Made by a program: the position numbers and the translations under genes. A DNA stretch of 64,000 nucleotides from Mycogone perniciosa. Taxonomy: Eukaryota > Ascomycota > Sordariomycetes > Hypocreales > Hypocreaceae. Shown here in pieces: positions 23,458 through 34,800 of this stretch. The stretch spans positions 105,482 to 169,481 of the forward strand of contig JAOALB010000038.1 in the NCBI GenBank assembly GCA_025331125.1. The letters are read 5' to 3'. How positions within the stretch are numbered: position 1 is the first letter of the stretch; each line of letters begins with the position of its first letter. The notes beneath the pieces were generated by a model. The model did no database searches and was not told where the DNA came from. It was given only the letters and a program-made list of their open reading frames with translations.

Positions 23458-25367
23458 TAATACTACTCGAAGAGAGGGGTAAAACGGGGGTTCCAAAGAG
23501 GGGTCAAAGGGGAAAAAAACAGAATATTATCAAACGGCGGCGGCGGCGGTACTGGGGCTGAGGGGGTGCATTGTATGCGGCGTTTTGGACACAGACTGAA
23601 TTGTGATGACTGTGTAGATCAAACCAGATCCACGGCCGGACAATGGTTACGTTTATGATTGATGAACAACTCCACTCCACTGTGTTAGTATGTATGTGTC
23701 GAGGCTTCCATGTTGTATTACCTAGAGAACTGTATGTACGATACTGTCATGTGTAGGTATGTATTGTTATCCCAAGTCTATCTCGTTGGACTTTGATTTG
23801 TCAATCATGTGGTAATACACGGCTAAGTAAACGGGAGGGGACAAGCGCACGACTGTCTGAACACAAGGTATACCTGAACAGCTACGTAAAGAGCCATCTG
23901 TATAGAGTTATACACAGCGATGAGAGCAATCATGGGTAATGGAAGTTATCTGGTGTATTTTGTCGCAATCCCCGTTTATGTTATAGTGGTAGAGAAACTC
24001 CAACAAATAGACAGCCTCAGTCGCAGTACCCATGACATGTGTGCTCTGTAGCACCGACAATTGTCAGTCATCCCAATGAAGAATATCAGGCACATGAACC
24101 TAACTGGACAGTACAGCCAGTAATAGTCAAACTCAACAGCCGTTAACCTTTCTCCTGCAGTAATCTGTTTAAGCGCCATGTGTGTCATTACTCAACTTAA
24201 TGGCCCCGAAGCAGCACACATATTCCCCCATGCTTGACGCATTCTGGGCAAAGGAACAATCAGAGGCGTGGATAACCCTCCTTCAGGATTCGAAAATAAT
24301 CGAATCACCCCGGAACCTCATCAGTCTAGAGCGTCAGATGCATTGAATAATAACAATAGAGCTGCATTTCACACCAATTCCTTTGTCGGTGCATAGTCGG
24401 AGCCCACGGCGCTGGGTCCGGGAGTCCGGGGCCGAGGGCTCCACTTTTTAACTTTCAGGCGCCGGATGCCGGGCCAATCGACGTCGCCGAGGTTGGCGCT
24501 CAACACTGCAGCAACTTACAAACATGTTGAGATCAGATTATCGCGCAATGGCGAAGCAAAATGAGAGTCTGAGAGTGCTGGTGCACACAGCTTACCACAA
24601 GATACGCGAATTAAAGATCATTATGGGAATGAGGAAGGGGAATGAGTAAGGAGGATGCTGTTTTAAGTGCTTTGGGAACGATACATTTGCTGAAGACTGT
24701 GCTTGGCAGCAGAAGATGTAGCTTTCCGCGGTCCTGATAGTACTTACTTAGTTTTTTCATCTCACCTTTTTTCGCTTCATCACGCATGTCTCCAGCACTG
24801 AGGCTTAGTACCTTGGCCCAGGTTGCAGTTCCGAACCGTTTCACCCAATTGGGATTCCTCGAAATGTCGCGGATCGGGATCAAGTCGGATGTAGACACCC
24901 CTGTTGGATGGCCAATTTTCACGCTTTGCATGCGGAAACTCGGGTTGGAGGGGTCCTACATCCCCCCACCGTGATAATTGGTAGCAATTGACAAAACGAA
25001 CCAAGTGAATAACCGAAGAGCATACAGAACAAGGCAGGAGGTTCCAGATGCATGGCCTGAACCCAATCTACGGAGTAAGCGCAACCCATAACCTTGGGTT
25101 AGAGTTGATGCATGTCCAGATCTTATACAGAATCTTAATCTCTTCGTTCTTATATAATTCACCTTCCAGAGATGAAAAACCACAATATCGCTTCACTCTT
25201 CACTCGTCTTTTCCAAGTCAGACCACTTCGTTTGCAGTCCACTTGTACAGTTCGTAAAGACTCCAGCAACAAACTGAACTTCTGAAAAAGCGGTAAAAAA
25301 GCCTAGATTCTCCCCCGTGGCTTCCTCTATCACGAAGTGATTCCAAAGACCAAGACTAGTGAATACA
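23458..25367. other. Intergenic
   Basis: About 1.9 kb without a confident gene. A GC-rich patch at 24395-24450 has inverted complementarity. Two overlapping minus-strand frames at 24611-25004 are weakly coding-like but unsupported. One motif copy TACGGAGTA lies at 25069-25077. Confidence 0.5.
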
Positions 25368-26912
25368 ATGGACAGTACTAGGACTGAGTCTCTTGTTGAT
25401 TTGGACAGTTCTTGTCCAGAGTCTTTGGCTCATCAAAAGGATGATGAGGTTAATGAACTGGTCCTGGGAAAGGACCCCTGGGTTATCGCAAACGAGCATA
25501 ACCTTAACATCGCGGGCATGTATTGGCTTCCCGACGAATTAGCTGTGAAGATCATGGGCCATCTTTCGCCCCCAGATCTATACACTCTTCAGAAATCTTG
25601 CCGTATGTTTAATCGACTCTTCCAAGGCCCGGAATACGACAGACTTCGGATGCAGCCTTTTATGGATGATCCAGCCATGTATACTTGGCTATACCCAAGA
25701 TTTGAGCAGTATGGAGTGTCGGCATCTAATCTCAACTTCCTTGAGCAGCGTGAAGTCGAAGCCATCTTACGGATGGATTCACTCTGTCGGCCATGCCGGA
25801 TTGCGACGCGGAATAGGGAGCGCTTCCTCAAGGATATGGGCCAGCCCATGTATTGTGGTGGCTGCGAGCAGTATCACCCTGAGATCCTGTTTTCGCCTGC
25901 GCAGAAACTGGTTCCCGCGATGGTCAGACTCTGCATCGGGAGAGAGGGATATGTTCGCATTTGCGAGCATAAGGCGATAACCTGGTCAGACATTGAGCAG
26001 CTCAAAAGCCAACCGCAAGTTCCCGGTGAATTGGGTATCAAGACGATCCGCTGTCACCACAGCTCTCACAATTTTTCGCGGGAGCTTCCACAAGAGATGG
26101 GCAGATTCTTCACGAGCAAATTGCCCTCTGTGGACTTGACACGTGTGTCGTCAAGCGAAAGAACATGCATCAGCCTCACATGGCTGATTGACCTGGAGCA
26201 AGCCAAGAAAGACACACCAAACGCGACACTTCATGACTTGCAGAGGAAGTTGAGGCTCGGCCAAGTCACCACGGGGGTCAAACTATGTCCTCATGAATCA
26301 CTCAGCGACGCCAGATTCATGAACACTGTCAACCCAAGTCGGCATGACAGCGTTCTACGGACCCTCCCTACTCCCCATACTACATCGCAATGTCTGTATC
26401 AGGACTGGAGTGCCCCTTGTTGTGGGTGCCGGCTACATGGTCAGGAAATTATCCCGTCCGATCCATTACAACAAGCTTGACGGCCTATTACCCATTGCTC
26501 CAAATGTGTAACGTGTCAAACACAATATATATGGGAGCAGCTGGACAGCATGGCAACACTCGGCCGAAAGACTGGGCAAGTGGTTGAAAATCCGTGTGAT
26601 TTCAACTGGATCAGTTTGATGGACCTGGACTCATATAGCCTTGAGGAACCAGGAAACTGTCACTTGCTCTGGTGCGATGATCCAGCCTGCGCCACGTCGA
26701 TGCGATGGAGGAAAATGTCGGCTCTGGAAAAAGCGACCATGCAATACGAGTTGATGTTGGATCCCTCATTATTGGCGCAGTGGCTCGCTTCCGCCAGACC
26801 GAGACACAATAGATTCTCGTCTTTCGGCATCCAAGATGAGCCCACGTCTCATATGGGCATCCAAATTGGGTCCATTCCGGAGTTGAGACGCTCGTCTGGT
26901 GATTGGGTTTGA
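25368..26912 (+). pseudogene. F-box/Cys-rich gene interrupted by one in-frame TGA (readthrough candidate)
   Basis: ATG at 25368. F-box at about residues 52-90 (MYWLPDELAVKIMGHLSPPDLY), then Cys pairs CRPC, MYCGGCEQYHPEILFSPAQK, CIGREGYVRICEHKAITW and CCGC. TGA at 26478-26480 ends the first frame at 370 residues. The same frame then continues to a TGA at 26910-26912, through HCSKCVTCQTQYIWE and HLLWCDDPACATSMRWR, which match the paralogue at 7318-8697 (HSIKCSDCITKYEWE, YVLWCDDAECMTSRQWR). The stop therefore sits inside a conserved protein. The context is GCT TGA CGG, and one C-to-T change from CGA would create it. Either a recent nonsense pseudogene, or readthrough, since UGA-CGG is a known leaky context. 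An intron over the stop is less likely because homology is continuous. Confidence 0.75.
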
Positions 26913-27969
26913 CTTGCTCCCTTCAGGTTCCTGGTCAGGCAATGAGCTTTAATGCCTTACATGCCGGCCACGATGGCATGTTTGACACTAGATCCGTCAT
27001 CCATATTCCTGCAATAGCCGCAGCACGGCAAGAAACCTGGCTCATATCTCCCCTTACTAACGGCATATGAAGGTAGTATGAGGCACGTTGCTTGGTTCGC
27101 CTAAATCACCTCATGACCAGTGGGCCGATCGAGTACAAGCTTTTCCCATATGTACGACCACTTGTACTGCAGCTTGGCTGAAAACATGGGCATCAAGGGA
27201 TCCTACTGGCTAATTCAGGGCCAAAACCAGCCACTCTCACCTGTTCCTGCGTCTGACCATCATCACCATTGGACTCATCACGATCAAATAAGGTGGGCTT
27301 CGGCTCAAGAATCTTTAACCCGTCAATTACCGGCGGCGTCAATGTCCCCCGATGAGTCAGGAGAAATTGCTGGAACTTGAACTGAGCCACATGTGATCCA
27401 GAGCGCATCATATGATTGGATCTATTAATAAAACGTACGGGAAAAATATTTACGAGCCGCAGACTTTTGTCCATGGCTACGATCGGGATTCGGTAAGCGG
27501 GCCATCGGGAGTGGACCGGGCCCCACTCGGCCGAACAGACGGATTAGCCGGACCCTCCGACTCCATTGTGGCGGCCCAAAGAGCAGGGATAAACCAAAGA
27601 ACTTTTTTAAAAGGAAAATTTTTTTGCTTGTCACGAACAGCGGCACTCCGTGGGCCAGGGGTGGGAAACAAGGGAAATGAGGAAATGAGTGGAAACGTGG
27701 TGAAGCTCGTCTGGAAATCAACGGCATCGTGAAGTTTTTGCAAGGAAAGGATGCAAGAGTACGTATTTTGTGCGTGGATTGTGTATACTATATAAAGACG
27801 ACTTGAGGAACTTTGGGAGGCTCGTCATCACTCAGATCAGAACAGTTTCACTCAATACAATCACCACTTACACACCAAACAACCATCTGCTTCACAAGCC
27901 TTCAATCAACCACTCCAACCAGATATACTACTACACCTTTAAACAAATAACGTCAAACCAACCTTCAAA
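26913..27969. promoter_or_regulatory. Intergenic with promoter and leader of the small-protein gene
   Basis: No gene seen between the F-box paralogue and 27970. The last 200 bp look like a strong promoter: TATAAAG at 27791-27797, then a C/A-rich leader with little secondary structure (27830-27969) such as precedes highly expressed fungal genes. Confidence 0.55.
27791..27797 (+). promoter_or_regulatory. TATA box of the small-protein gene
   Basis: TATAAAG inside TACTATATAAAGACG, about 175 bp before the ATG at 27970. A transcription start around 27820-27830 would give a leader of about 145 nt. Confidence 0.6.
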
Positions 27970-28149
27970 ATGTTCTTCGACGACCTCATGCTCATCCGCG
28001 CCTGCCTCAAGGTCAAGGACAACAAGAGCAGCATCTCTTCTTCCACCGCTTCCACTCCCGACAACGTCAGCCTGGCCAGTAAGAAGCGCCAGTCTTTTCG
28101 GCCCTTGGCCAAGACTGCGAACTGCGGAAATCTGCCTCGCGTGGCATGA
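27970..28149 (+). CDS. Small 59-residue protein
   Basis: ATG at 27970 in the context CTTCAAAATGTTC, after an A/C-rich leader and a TATA box. The 59 residues begin MFFDDLMLIRACLKVKDNK, followed by a Ser/Thr-rich middle (SSISSSTASTP) and a basic end (SLASKKRQSFRPL), stop TGA at 28147. Codon choice is strongly C-ending (TTC GAC CTC ATC CGC AAG), as in highly expressed fungal genes and unlike chance frames nearby. No signal peptide. Function unknown; the short amphipathic N-terminus and basic tail would suit a small regulatory or membrane-associated peptide, but that is a guess. Confidence 0.65.
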   Translation: MFFDDLMLIRACLKVKDNKSSISSSTASTPDNVSLASKKRQSFRPLAKTANCGNLPRVA

Positions 28150-28608
28150 GCAGCTCCTGCACCCATTTGTTGACCTTGCCGACACTGCTGCACAAGGACA
28201 AGGGTCATGAAATACACACAAGGAATTACCTGGAGGATGGATCACGGATTATAACTTGGGAGGGGGATTAAATAAAAGTTCTTGATTTGGATTGGGTTTA
28301 GTGGGGAGTCTAAAAAGTTTTGGGGGATATAGAAAAGTTCTTTGAGGATTTGCATATACCTATTTGATTGACAAGCCAAAAAGGGGGTCAGAGTAGATTA
28401 GATATCAAGAGGTGGACTATCGAGAAGTATGCCTAATAAGTAATCATCTCTCACATGGATCAATACTTTCACAGAATTCGTTCACTCCTATTCGATCAAG
28501 CAATCCATTGCATGCTATTTACTCTTGAAGTCTATATGCCAACGCTGGTATATCCGTCCCTTACATCCATAACGCCTCATTAACATACATACATACCTTT
28601 CAACATCC
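28150..28608. other. Convergent 3' region
   Basis: 3'UTRs of the small-protein gene and of the minus-strand gene ending at 28609. AT-rich, with no further gene seen. Confidence 0.6.
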
Positions 28609-30036
28609 TCAAAAAAGCACGCTCCTCTTCTTCTGCATCTTCTTCCTCTTATCCTCTTCAGTTTTATTCCCATTCCCAAAGAAATTACTCACACTAGCCG
28701 CAGCCGCTGAAGGTCCCGCATAAGGACTCGACGTGAAGACTCCCAGCGGATTTCCAAACTTCTTACGTCCGTTATTGTGTGGGGTTGATTGCTGAGGAAT
28801 TGTGTCCATTCGACTGGGAGGCCCTACACTGTTTGGCCTTGGGGGCGGAGCATACCGCCCTGGGCTTAGGGCCCCGGACATGCTCGGGACGTTTGTGCCT
28901 GGTCTTGGAGGGAGCGCTGGAGAGGAAGAGCTTGGAGCCTGAACCCCATATTGTCTCCGTAGTCGCTCCGTCTCCGCGTCGATCTCGGTTTGTCTCTGCC
29001 GTCGTCGGTTCTCCTCCTCGCGCTCGAGCATCCTGCGTGTCCTCTCCTCCTCTTCGCGAGCAAGACGTTCGCGGTGTTGTAGCTCTTCTTCTGCGACCAT
29101 TGCCTGTAGCCTCCTGGTCTCAGCATCGATCTCAGCCTGTTTGGCTGCAGCGACTGGCGATTGTGCTGACGATATCGCAGGCACATCACCCAAACCACCT
29201 GATACAAGCGCCAGGTCAGGCCTTTGTCCTGTCGGTCGCGAGCCCCTTCTGTTTCCATTCGTAGCGGTTGCTGGTGGTGACCCAGTGACGTTGAAGACAT
29301 CCTGCCGAGGCGCCAAGTACAAGTCTCGCACCACGACTGCGCTCAGCAGCAGTACTACCTCGAGACCTTTCCGATCCTCGACTTCAACGCGAGCCATGTT
29401 TGGCTCATAGATGCTGACCATGCCCTCATTCTTCCCGCTCCGGTACATGGCCACCGTGATGTCTGGCTCTTTGCTCTTCTTGCCCCCCACACTCCTCCCC
29501 GCCATAAAGCACGTCATATCTTTACTTAAGCGACCATCGCGCTTCCAGTGAAAGACTATCTTTGGGGTGAGGTCGGCGACCTGGTTCCCGCCCGTCTCTT
29601 GATCGAGCCTGCTCGCGCTGGGGATCTTGAAGCTGCGCTCGGGGATTTCGAAGCTCCATGAATCAGATCGGTTCCAGCCCCCCTGGTGGCGCTTGACTAC
29701 TATATCTTGATCGGGATTGTACAGCAGGATGGGAAAGGAGCCGGGCGTGAGTGGTACAGCGGCGGCGGCTGCGCCATTTTGAGCGCGTATCTCAGCAGCC
29801 GAGAGGGCCGGCTGGGTCCATTCGGGCTTTACCAGGACCTCGCCGTAGATGACGGAGCCATTGTAAGCGTCAAACAGCGCGAGCGCATATTGGTTCTTCG
29901 AGGTAGAAGGCGACGGGCGTTTCAGGCGGTACTCGGGCGCAGGATCGGAGCCGTTGGAAGTGAAATAAAGGATGGAGTTGAGGGGATCGTCGGCCGAAGG
30001 CTGGAAGCGGTACGTCGGGAAGTTCTCGTCGAGCAT
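28609..30036 (-). CDS. Hypothetical fungal protein with coiled-coil region
   Basis: Start taken at the ATG at 30036 (MLDENFPTYRFQPSADDP), giving 475 residues; the frame is open up to an ATG at 30108, and CTTTCAG near 30078 could be an acceptor for an upstream exon, so the N-terminus is uncertain. The first 250 residues look like a globular, beta-rich domain (IVFHWKRDGRLSKDMTCFM; VEVEDRKGLEVVLLLSAVVV). Residues about 300-375 form a Glu/Arg-rich helix (EERTRRMLEREEENRRRQRQ), a strong coiled-coil candidate. The C-terminus is Pro/Ser-rich with a basic end (KRKKMQKKR). No known domain recognised; it resembles conserved uncharacterised proteins of filamentous fungi. Confidence 0.8.
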   Translation of the reverse strand: MLDENFPTYRFQPSADDPLNSILYFTSNGSDPAPEYRLKRPSPSTSKNQYALALFDAYNGSVIYGEVLVKPEWTQPALSAAEIRAQNGAAAAAVPLTPGSFPILLYNPDQDIVVKRHQGGWNRSDSWSFEIPERSFKIPSASRLDQETGGNQVADLTPKIVFHWKRDGRLSKDMTCFMAGRSVGGKKSKEPDITVAMYRSGKNEGMVSIYEPNMARVEVEDRKGLEVVLLLSAVVVRDLYLAPRQDVFNVTGSPPATATNGNRRGSRPTGQRPDLALVSGGLGDVPAISSAQSPVAAAKQAEIDAETRRLQAMVAEEELQHRERLAREEEERTRRMLEREEENRRRQRQTEIDAETERLRRQYGVQAPSSSSPALPPRPGTNVPSMSGALSPGRYAPPPRPNSVGPPSRMDTIPQQSTPHNNGRKKFGNPLGVFTSSPYAGPSAAAASVSNFFGNGNKTEEDKRKKMQKKRSVLF

Positions 30037-31174
30037 GATCGGCGCTGAAGTGTCCTCGCACGAGGTATTATATCTGATCTGAAAGAACCAAGACGAGTCT
30101 CGTTTCACTGCTGGTGGAGAGAAACAGAGCCCTCATGACATGGCACGCATGGCATGGCCAGCCTTGGCGGAGGGGTCACGCAGCTGACTATTGAGGCTGA
30201 GGTGTGATGATGCGGATAGGAGTATCTGGACTGAAAGAGTGCGCCGATTTCTTGATATACAAGTTCGCCTCTTCACGAAAGAATATAAGTCATAAACTGA
30301 AGAGAGAGGCGATAATAGCATATGAAGCTGAGAAAACGAAAGTCCTATTATGTTCGGAGTACGAAGTAATATGGCTTGCTGTCAACGTCATGGCCCTAGG
30401 AAGAACAGCGACTGCGCCACAGCCGCGCAACATTCTCGATGCCATTGGTTGGCTGCCGCGTCAGCCCCATTTTGAGAATGGGCTGTGCCTGATTCTGCCT
30501 AACAGCTCTCGAGTCCTGCATATCGAAACTGAGATTATCCGACACGCAATACATTAAATGAACCATTACAGAATACGTACCAATGAATGTCCATCATCTT
30601 TTTATTTAATCATTAAATATATATCAGGCGACTTAATCTTGACATACTTATATCAGGTAATACAAAGTCATTTCTATGAATAACCTCTGTCCACTCCGTG
30701 ATTGGCCTTTGTCATCTTCAGCCCGGGCGCTTAATGCAAAGAGAGCCGGTCCCGGCCCCACAGCTCCGGCTCTATTGCGCTTTCATACCCAGTCCTTTCA
30801 ACTGTCATCGATCAAGCGCCTCTGATGAAACAGGCGATAAGGAATTAAATGCATGAAATAGGACTGAGGCGATGTTCATTGCCGCCATTCCCGCTTTGCT
30901 TTACTATTCGACAACCAGACCCTTGCGCCCCCGCCATGTCGCATGCCCACCATATTCAAAAATCCTGCTTTTGACAGACCTTTGGCATACTTAATTATAT
31001 ATGATCTGCGTTCAGTATCGTCATCAGAATTCATTCATCATCATGTTTGCGACGTCATGATATTCGTCGTTTGATCTGCTGAGCGAAACAGCTCCGTCCA
31101 TTCTGAGCCCATCACCACTCGGTCGCTTACATGCAACTTCTCTTATACACCCAAACATACACTTACAAACCACC
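30037..31174. other. Intergenic
   Basis: Divergent spacer between the coiled-coil gene and the CAP gene. One motif copy TACGAAGTA at 30360-30368. No gene seen. Confidence 0.6.
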
Positions 31175-31840
31175 ATGAAATCAATACTCTTAGACCTCCT
31201 CCTCGCCATTTCTTTCTTCACATCCCTCTTAACTGCCGCCGCCGTCGTCGTCGTCACCGTTACCGCACCCCCATCCATCCCCTCAAACGAACCCTCCTAT
31301 TCCAAAACCTCTCTCTTCACCTCCGCCGTTCTCAACAGCACCAACCTCTACCGTCGCGACCACAACGCCACCTCCGTCCGGTGGAACAAAACCCTAGCTT
31401 CCTTCGCATCCTCTTACCTCGCCTCCTCCAACTGCAACTTCGCCCATTCAGGCGGTGCCTACGGCGAGAACCTCGCCATCGGGTACGCCAACGCCACCGC
31501 AGGGGTCGAAGCGTGGGGCAACGAGCGTGAAAAGTACAGCTTCGATGATCCCAAGTTTACGCATGGCACGGGCCATTTCACGCAGTTGGTGTGGAAGAGC
31601 ACCACGGATGTGGGATGTGGACGGAAGTTATGCGGGACGAGAGGGTGGTATCTTGCTTGTGAGTATTGGCCGAGGGGAAATGTGGGTGGGCAGTATGCAC
31701 AGCAGGTGGATAGACAGGTTAATGAGGCGGCGACTTTGACCCGAGCAAATATCTGGACGGTTATGATGGTTTGGCTGGCGTTTGTTTTGTTTTGGATTGG
31801 TAGGCGTAACGCTGACATTGGGCTGGAGGCAAGGTACTGA
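31175..31840 (+). CDS. CAP-superfamily (PR-1/SCP-like) secreted or surface protein
   Basis: 221 residues, one exon, start context CACCATGAAA. A signal peptide of about 22-30 residues precedes the CAP domain (about 50-185). Family landmarks are LYRRDHN (His63), AYGENLA (Glu98), GTGHFTQLVWKSTTDVGCG (133-149, the CAP1 signature with His134) and YLACEYWPRGNVGGQY (159-174, CAP2). Yeast members of this family (Pry proteins) bind and export sterols and fatty acids. Unusually, a hydrophobic helix (IWTVMMVWLAFVLFWIG, about 193-209) follows the domain, so the protein is probably membrane-tethered, or GPI-anchored, rather than free. Confidence 0.92.
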   Translation: MKSILLDLLLAISFFTSLLTAAAVVVVTVTAPPSIPSNEPSYSKTSLFTSAVLNSTNLYRRDHNATSVRWNKTLASFASSYLASSNCNFAHSGGAYGENLAIGYANATAGVEAWGNEREKYSFDDPKFTHGTGHFTQLVWKSTTDVGCGRKLCGTRGWYLACEYWPRGNVGGQYAQQVDRQVNEAATLTRANIWTVMMVWLAFVLFWIGRRNADIGLEARY

Positions 31841-34800
31841 AAGGTCGTTCTCATTCTTCTTTCTAATGTTGGAATAAAGTATACAAAATGTCTAGCAACA
31901 ACTACCGCATAATGAGTCCCTATTCTATTTGAGTAAGAGTATGAATCATCTCCTCCGAAGACTGTGGGCCTGGCAGTCAGGGCAAGTGATTTGTTTTAAA
32001 TAAGCACACATATCTCAAGAAAAATATTGTATATAGATTGGGTTGACACTATATGTGTGCGACTCAATAAATAATAGGTGAGGACATGTGAGTCGGCTAG
32101 TCATTAATACGGCTTAATGCTAGTTACAGTCATGGTAGACTCTCAGGTAGCAAGGGAACTAGGGGGGAATGGATTTAGACGTTGTGATTATAAAAGCCAT
32201 GATTCATAACCTCATTCAAGCAGGAATAGATTCCAGCTGAACAAGGGCTCTGAGAAAGCTCCCAGGCACTCACTCTTCAGGTCTTCTCCGAACTTAACGA
32301 TCTAAAAAACATGGCTATTACCCTGCCATTTGCCTTCCATCAAGGCTCTGCTTTCTACGTCTGGATACTATTTCATTCATATCACCTGGTCTTGCAACGG
32401 TAGTTAATGCCTCGACTGATACCGTCCCCAAGGCCATGACGGAACATCAAAGCACAGAGTGTTAGGTGGGCAGCCTTCACCGCCAGCAAAAGTCAAGCCA
32501 GTAGTGGCAATCTCACAATCACTCTCAACAAAATATGTGAATGAGACACGATGTTACATAAGGAAACAATCTAAACAACGGATCATCTAATGCTCCATGC
32601 CAAATAGCACATATGTCACCCCTAAGAGCGTGTATAAGTTATATTCCTTGTGTACGCAGCCGATGCAGAAGCATAAGACGAGAGTAAACAATGAGGAGCA
32701 TCTCGACTAGTCGCTATTCGAGCACGAGAGCCGGTTTCTGGCAAGCCCAACAAAAATGTGCCGATGGGATGGCCCACCTACAATGGCACCGGCAAATGCG
32801 ACTGCTCCATAGGCAAGGATGGCGTACGAGAGCAGGAAAAGAGCACAGCTGCGACAGACGAAATCGGGAAGTGACAAATTTCACAGTGTGACGACGACAC
32901 TCTCTCACATGGGCAAAGGTGCGGTTTGTTCCAACGGCAGACGACACATCCGTACAGGCCCTTCCCACTATCACTGCACCGATGCAGTGCAAGGAGGGAG
33001 CGCGCTTTGATTTGCAATTGTTCAACAAATGCATGCTTTGCGACGATAAGCAAATGAGATAGCCTTGGGGGGTCACATCTGAGATCGTGCAATATCATGT
33101 GTCTATGATTTGCCTTCATTCTTCATGCGATCGGCCCTTAGCAGAGCCCTCAGTCTTGTAATGAAAACTGGTCCATATACTTGATGAATCACGATTGTCC
33201 CAAACACAAGCTGTCAATTGGCGCGAATATTGGTGTTGTTCGCCCAACGTGTTCCCGTGATAGCGGTGCTGGGCAGCGATGCTCGCAACCTGCAGCGAAC
33301 CACATGGAAATGCCTCAGCACGCGCCTCCTATTCTTGCCTGTGGATGGACGTCACTTCAGCCAAGCCGCCCAAGCGCTCAAGATCAGGCTTCGATAGGCC
33401 AACAGAGGTGCATGCACATGTATGTATCTCGCATTGGGTACTATACATAATGAGCGTCAGCAACGCCCAACGCGTATTCATAGTAAAAACTGATATATCA
33501 GTTCCTTGCCTCGGGTCCCGCATCTGCCGCGAACCACAAGGGCGGGCTTCCTATTAAGCCCGAAGTGTGAGTGGGGCTCCCGGAGGCCTAGGCCTTGTCG
33601 CCGGTCCCTCCGATGTTTCCTGAGATGCGTCTTGAGAGCCTCTTATCTAGGTAAGAGGACGGAGTACTAATAGTAACCGCATGAAGCAGTCCCTGTACTC
33701 CTTTCGAAGTGGAGACAGAGGCATGATAGAACTGTAATGCGGCAATGACCAGCTCCAACCACTATGAGATATGAAACAGACGCGCAAGCAGGAAGAGCTA
33801 ACACAGCCATTGCCAGCTAATCGCAAGCCGTTGCGGCACGTTTTCTTCAAACGAGAGACGGTTCCCACCACCTTTCGGTAGCCGCGGCCGAGCACGTGGG
33901 GCTCGCTCACAAATCATGTACTTTGAAGCCTGCACAGCATCTTCCCAAGCCCTCAAAATTGTGCGGTTGACTAGTATTGCACTGGTTCATGCAGCCGCCC
34001 GTCGATGGGCGAATGAGGCGATGGCTTGTGACGCCAAGGAAAATGCGAGAGGTGGGCCATATCGTCTTTTGGGGTGGGGAATTCAATAACAGCTGTGTTC
34101 CATGATGGTGTTCTCGTTGAGTGTGCTGCGTCAGCATTCATACGAGTTCATCGACAATTGACTCGCTGACTCGCTGACTCGGTAGCTTGAAACTGTAAAC
34201 TGTATCAACTCGCATTCGCATTCGAAACTCAAACTTCGCTTGAAAGCACGGTATCAAACTACTACGCCGAGGCACCCGTTGTCCTGTGCACCAAGGGCAA
34301 AGGCTGCCCTTGGTTGACAATGTCGTGCTCGAGCTGGGAATAGGCACTGGGTAGTGATGCCTGTGGTTTGGTATCACTACTTTGGCGTCATTTATTTGTA
34401 CGCCCTATGAGTGAGTGGTTTAAAACCCACCAGTCTGCTGTGCTCCTAGGTAGAAGCAGGATGTTTAGTATTATACTGATACAGAAAAGTCATGATGAGG
34501 GGGATCGGAGTTAACTCACCAGGCCATTGCGACAGGGAAGCACCATCGTATAGCCTCACTACGAATACGTATTAGCATCAGAGTCGTTGAAGCGTCATCT
34601 AGGAAACGGACACGGAGACCATAGCCAATCGAAACCAGCATTAGAATGGCCATTTCCCCGTGGCCGTGGAGTCGAAGGCTAAAAGAATCTGGGGAAACCA
34701 GGGGTGGGATAATGGTGTGCGCCATCACGGACCGCCCAAGGGTCCTGGTCATCAGGAAAATGACTTCTCTCCTGAACTTGAGAATCCGGGGGGATTTCTT

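Noticed and set aside
24611..25004. Two overlapping minus-strand frames that look slightly coding-like
   Set aside because: No domain, no clear splice signals joining them, and no promoter features; not enough to call a gene.
4893..31840. A wider biosynthetic gene cluster to the right of the PKS
   Set aside because: The neighbours on this side (F-box, antiporter, GPI12, CAP and others) are not typical tailoring, transport or pathway-regulator genes; any cluster would extend left of the window.
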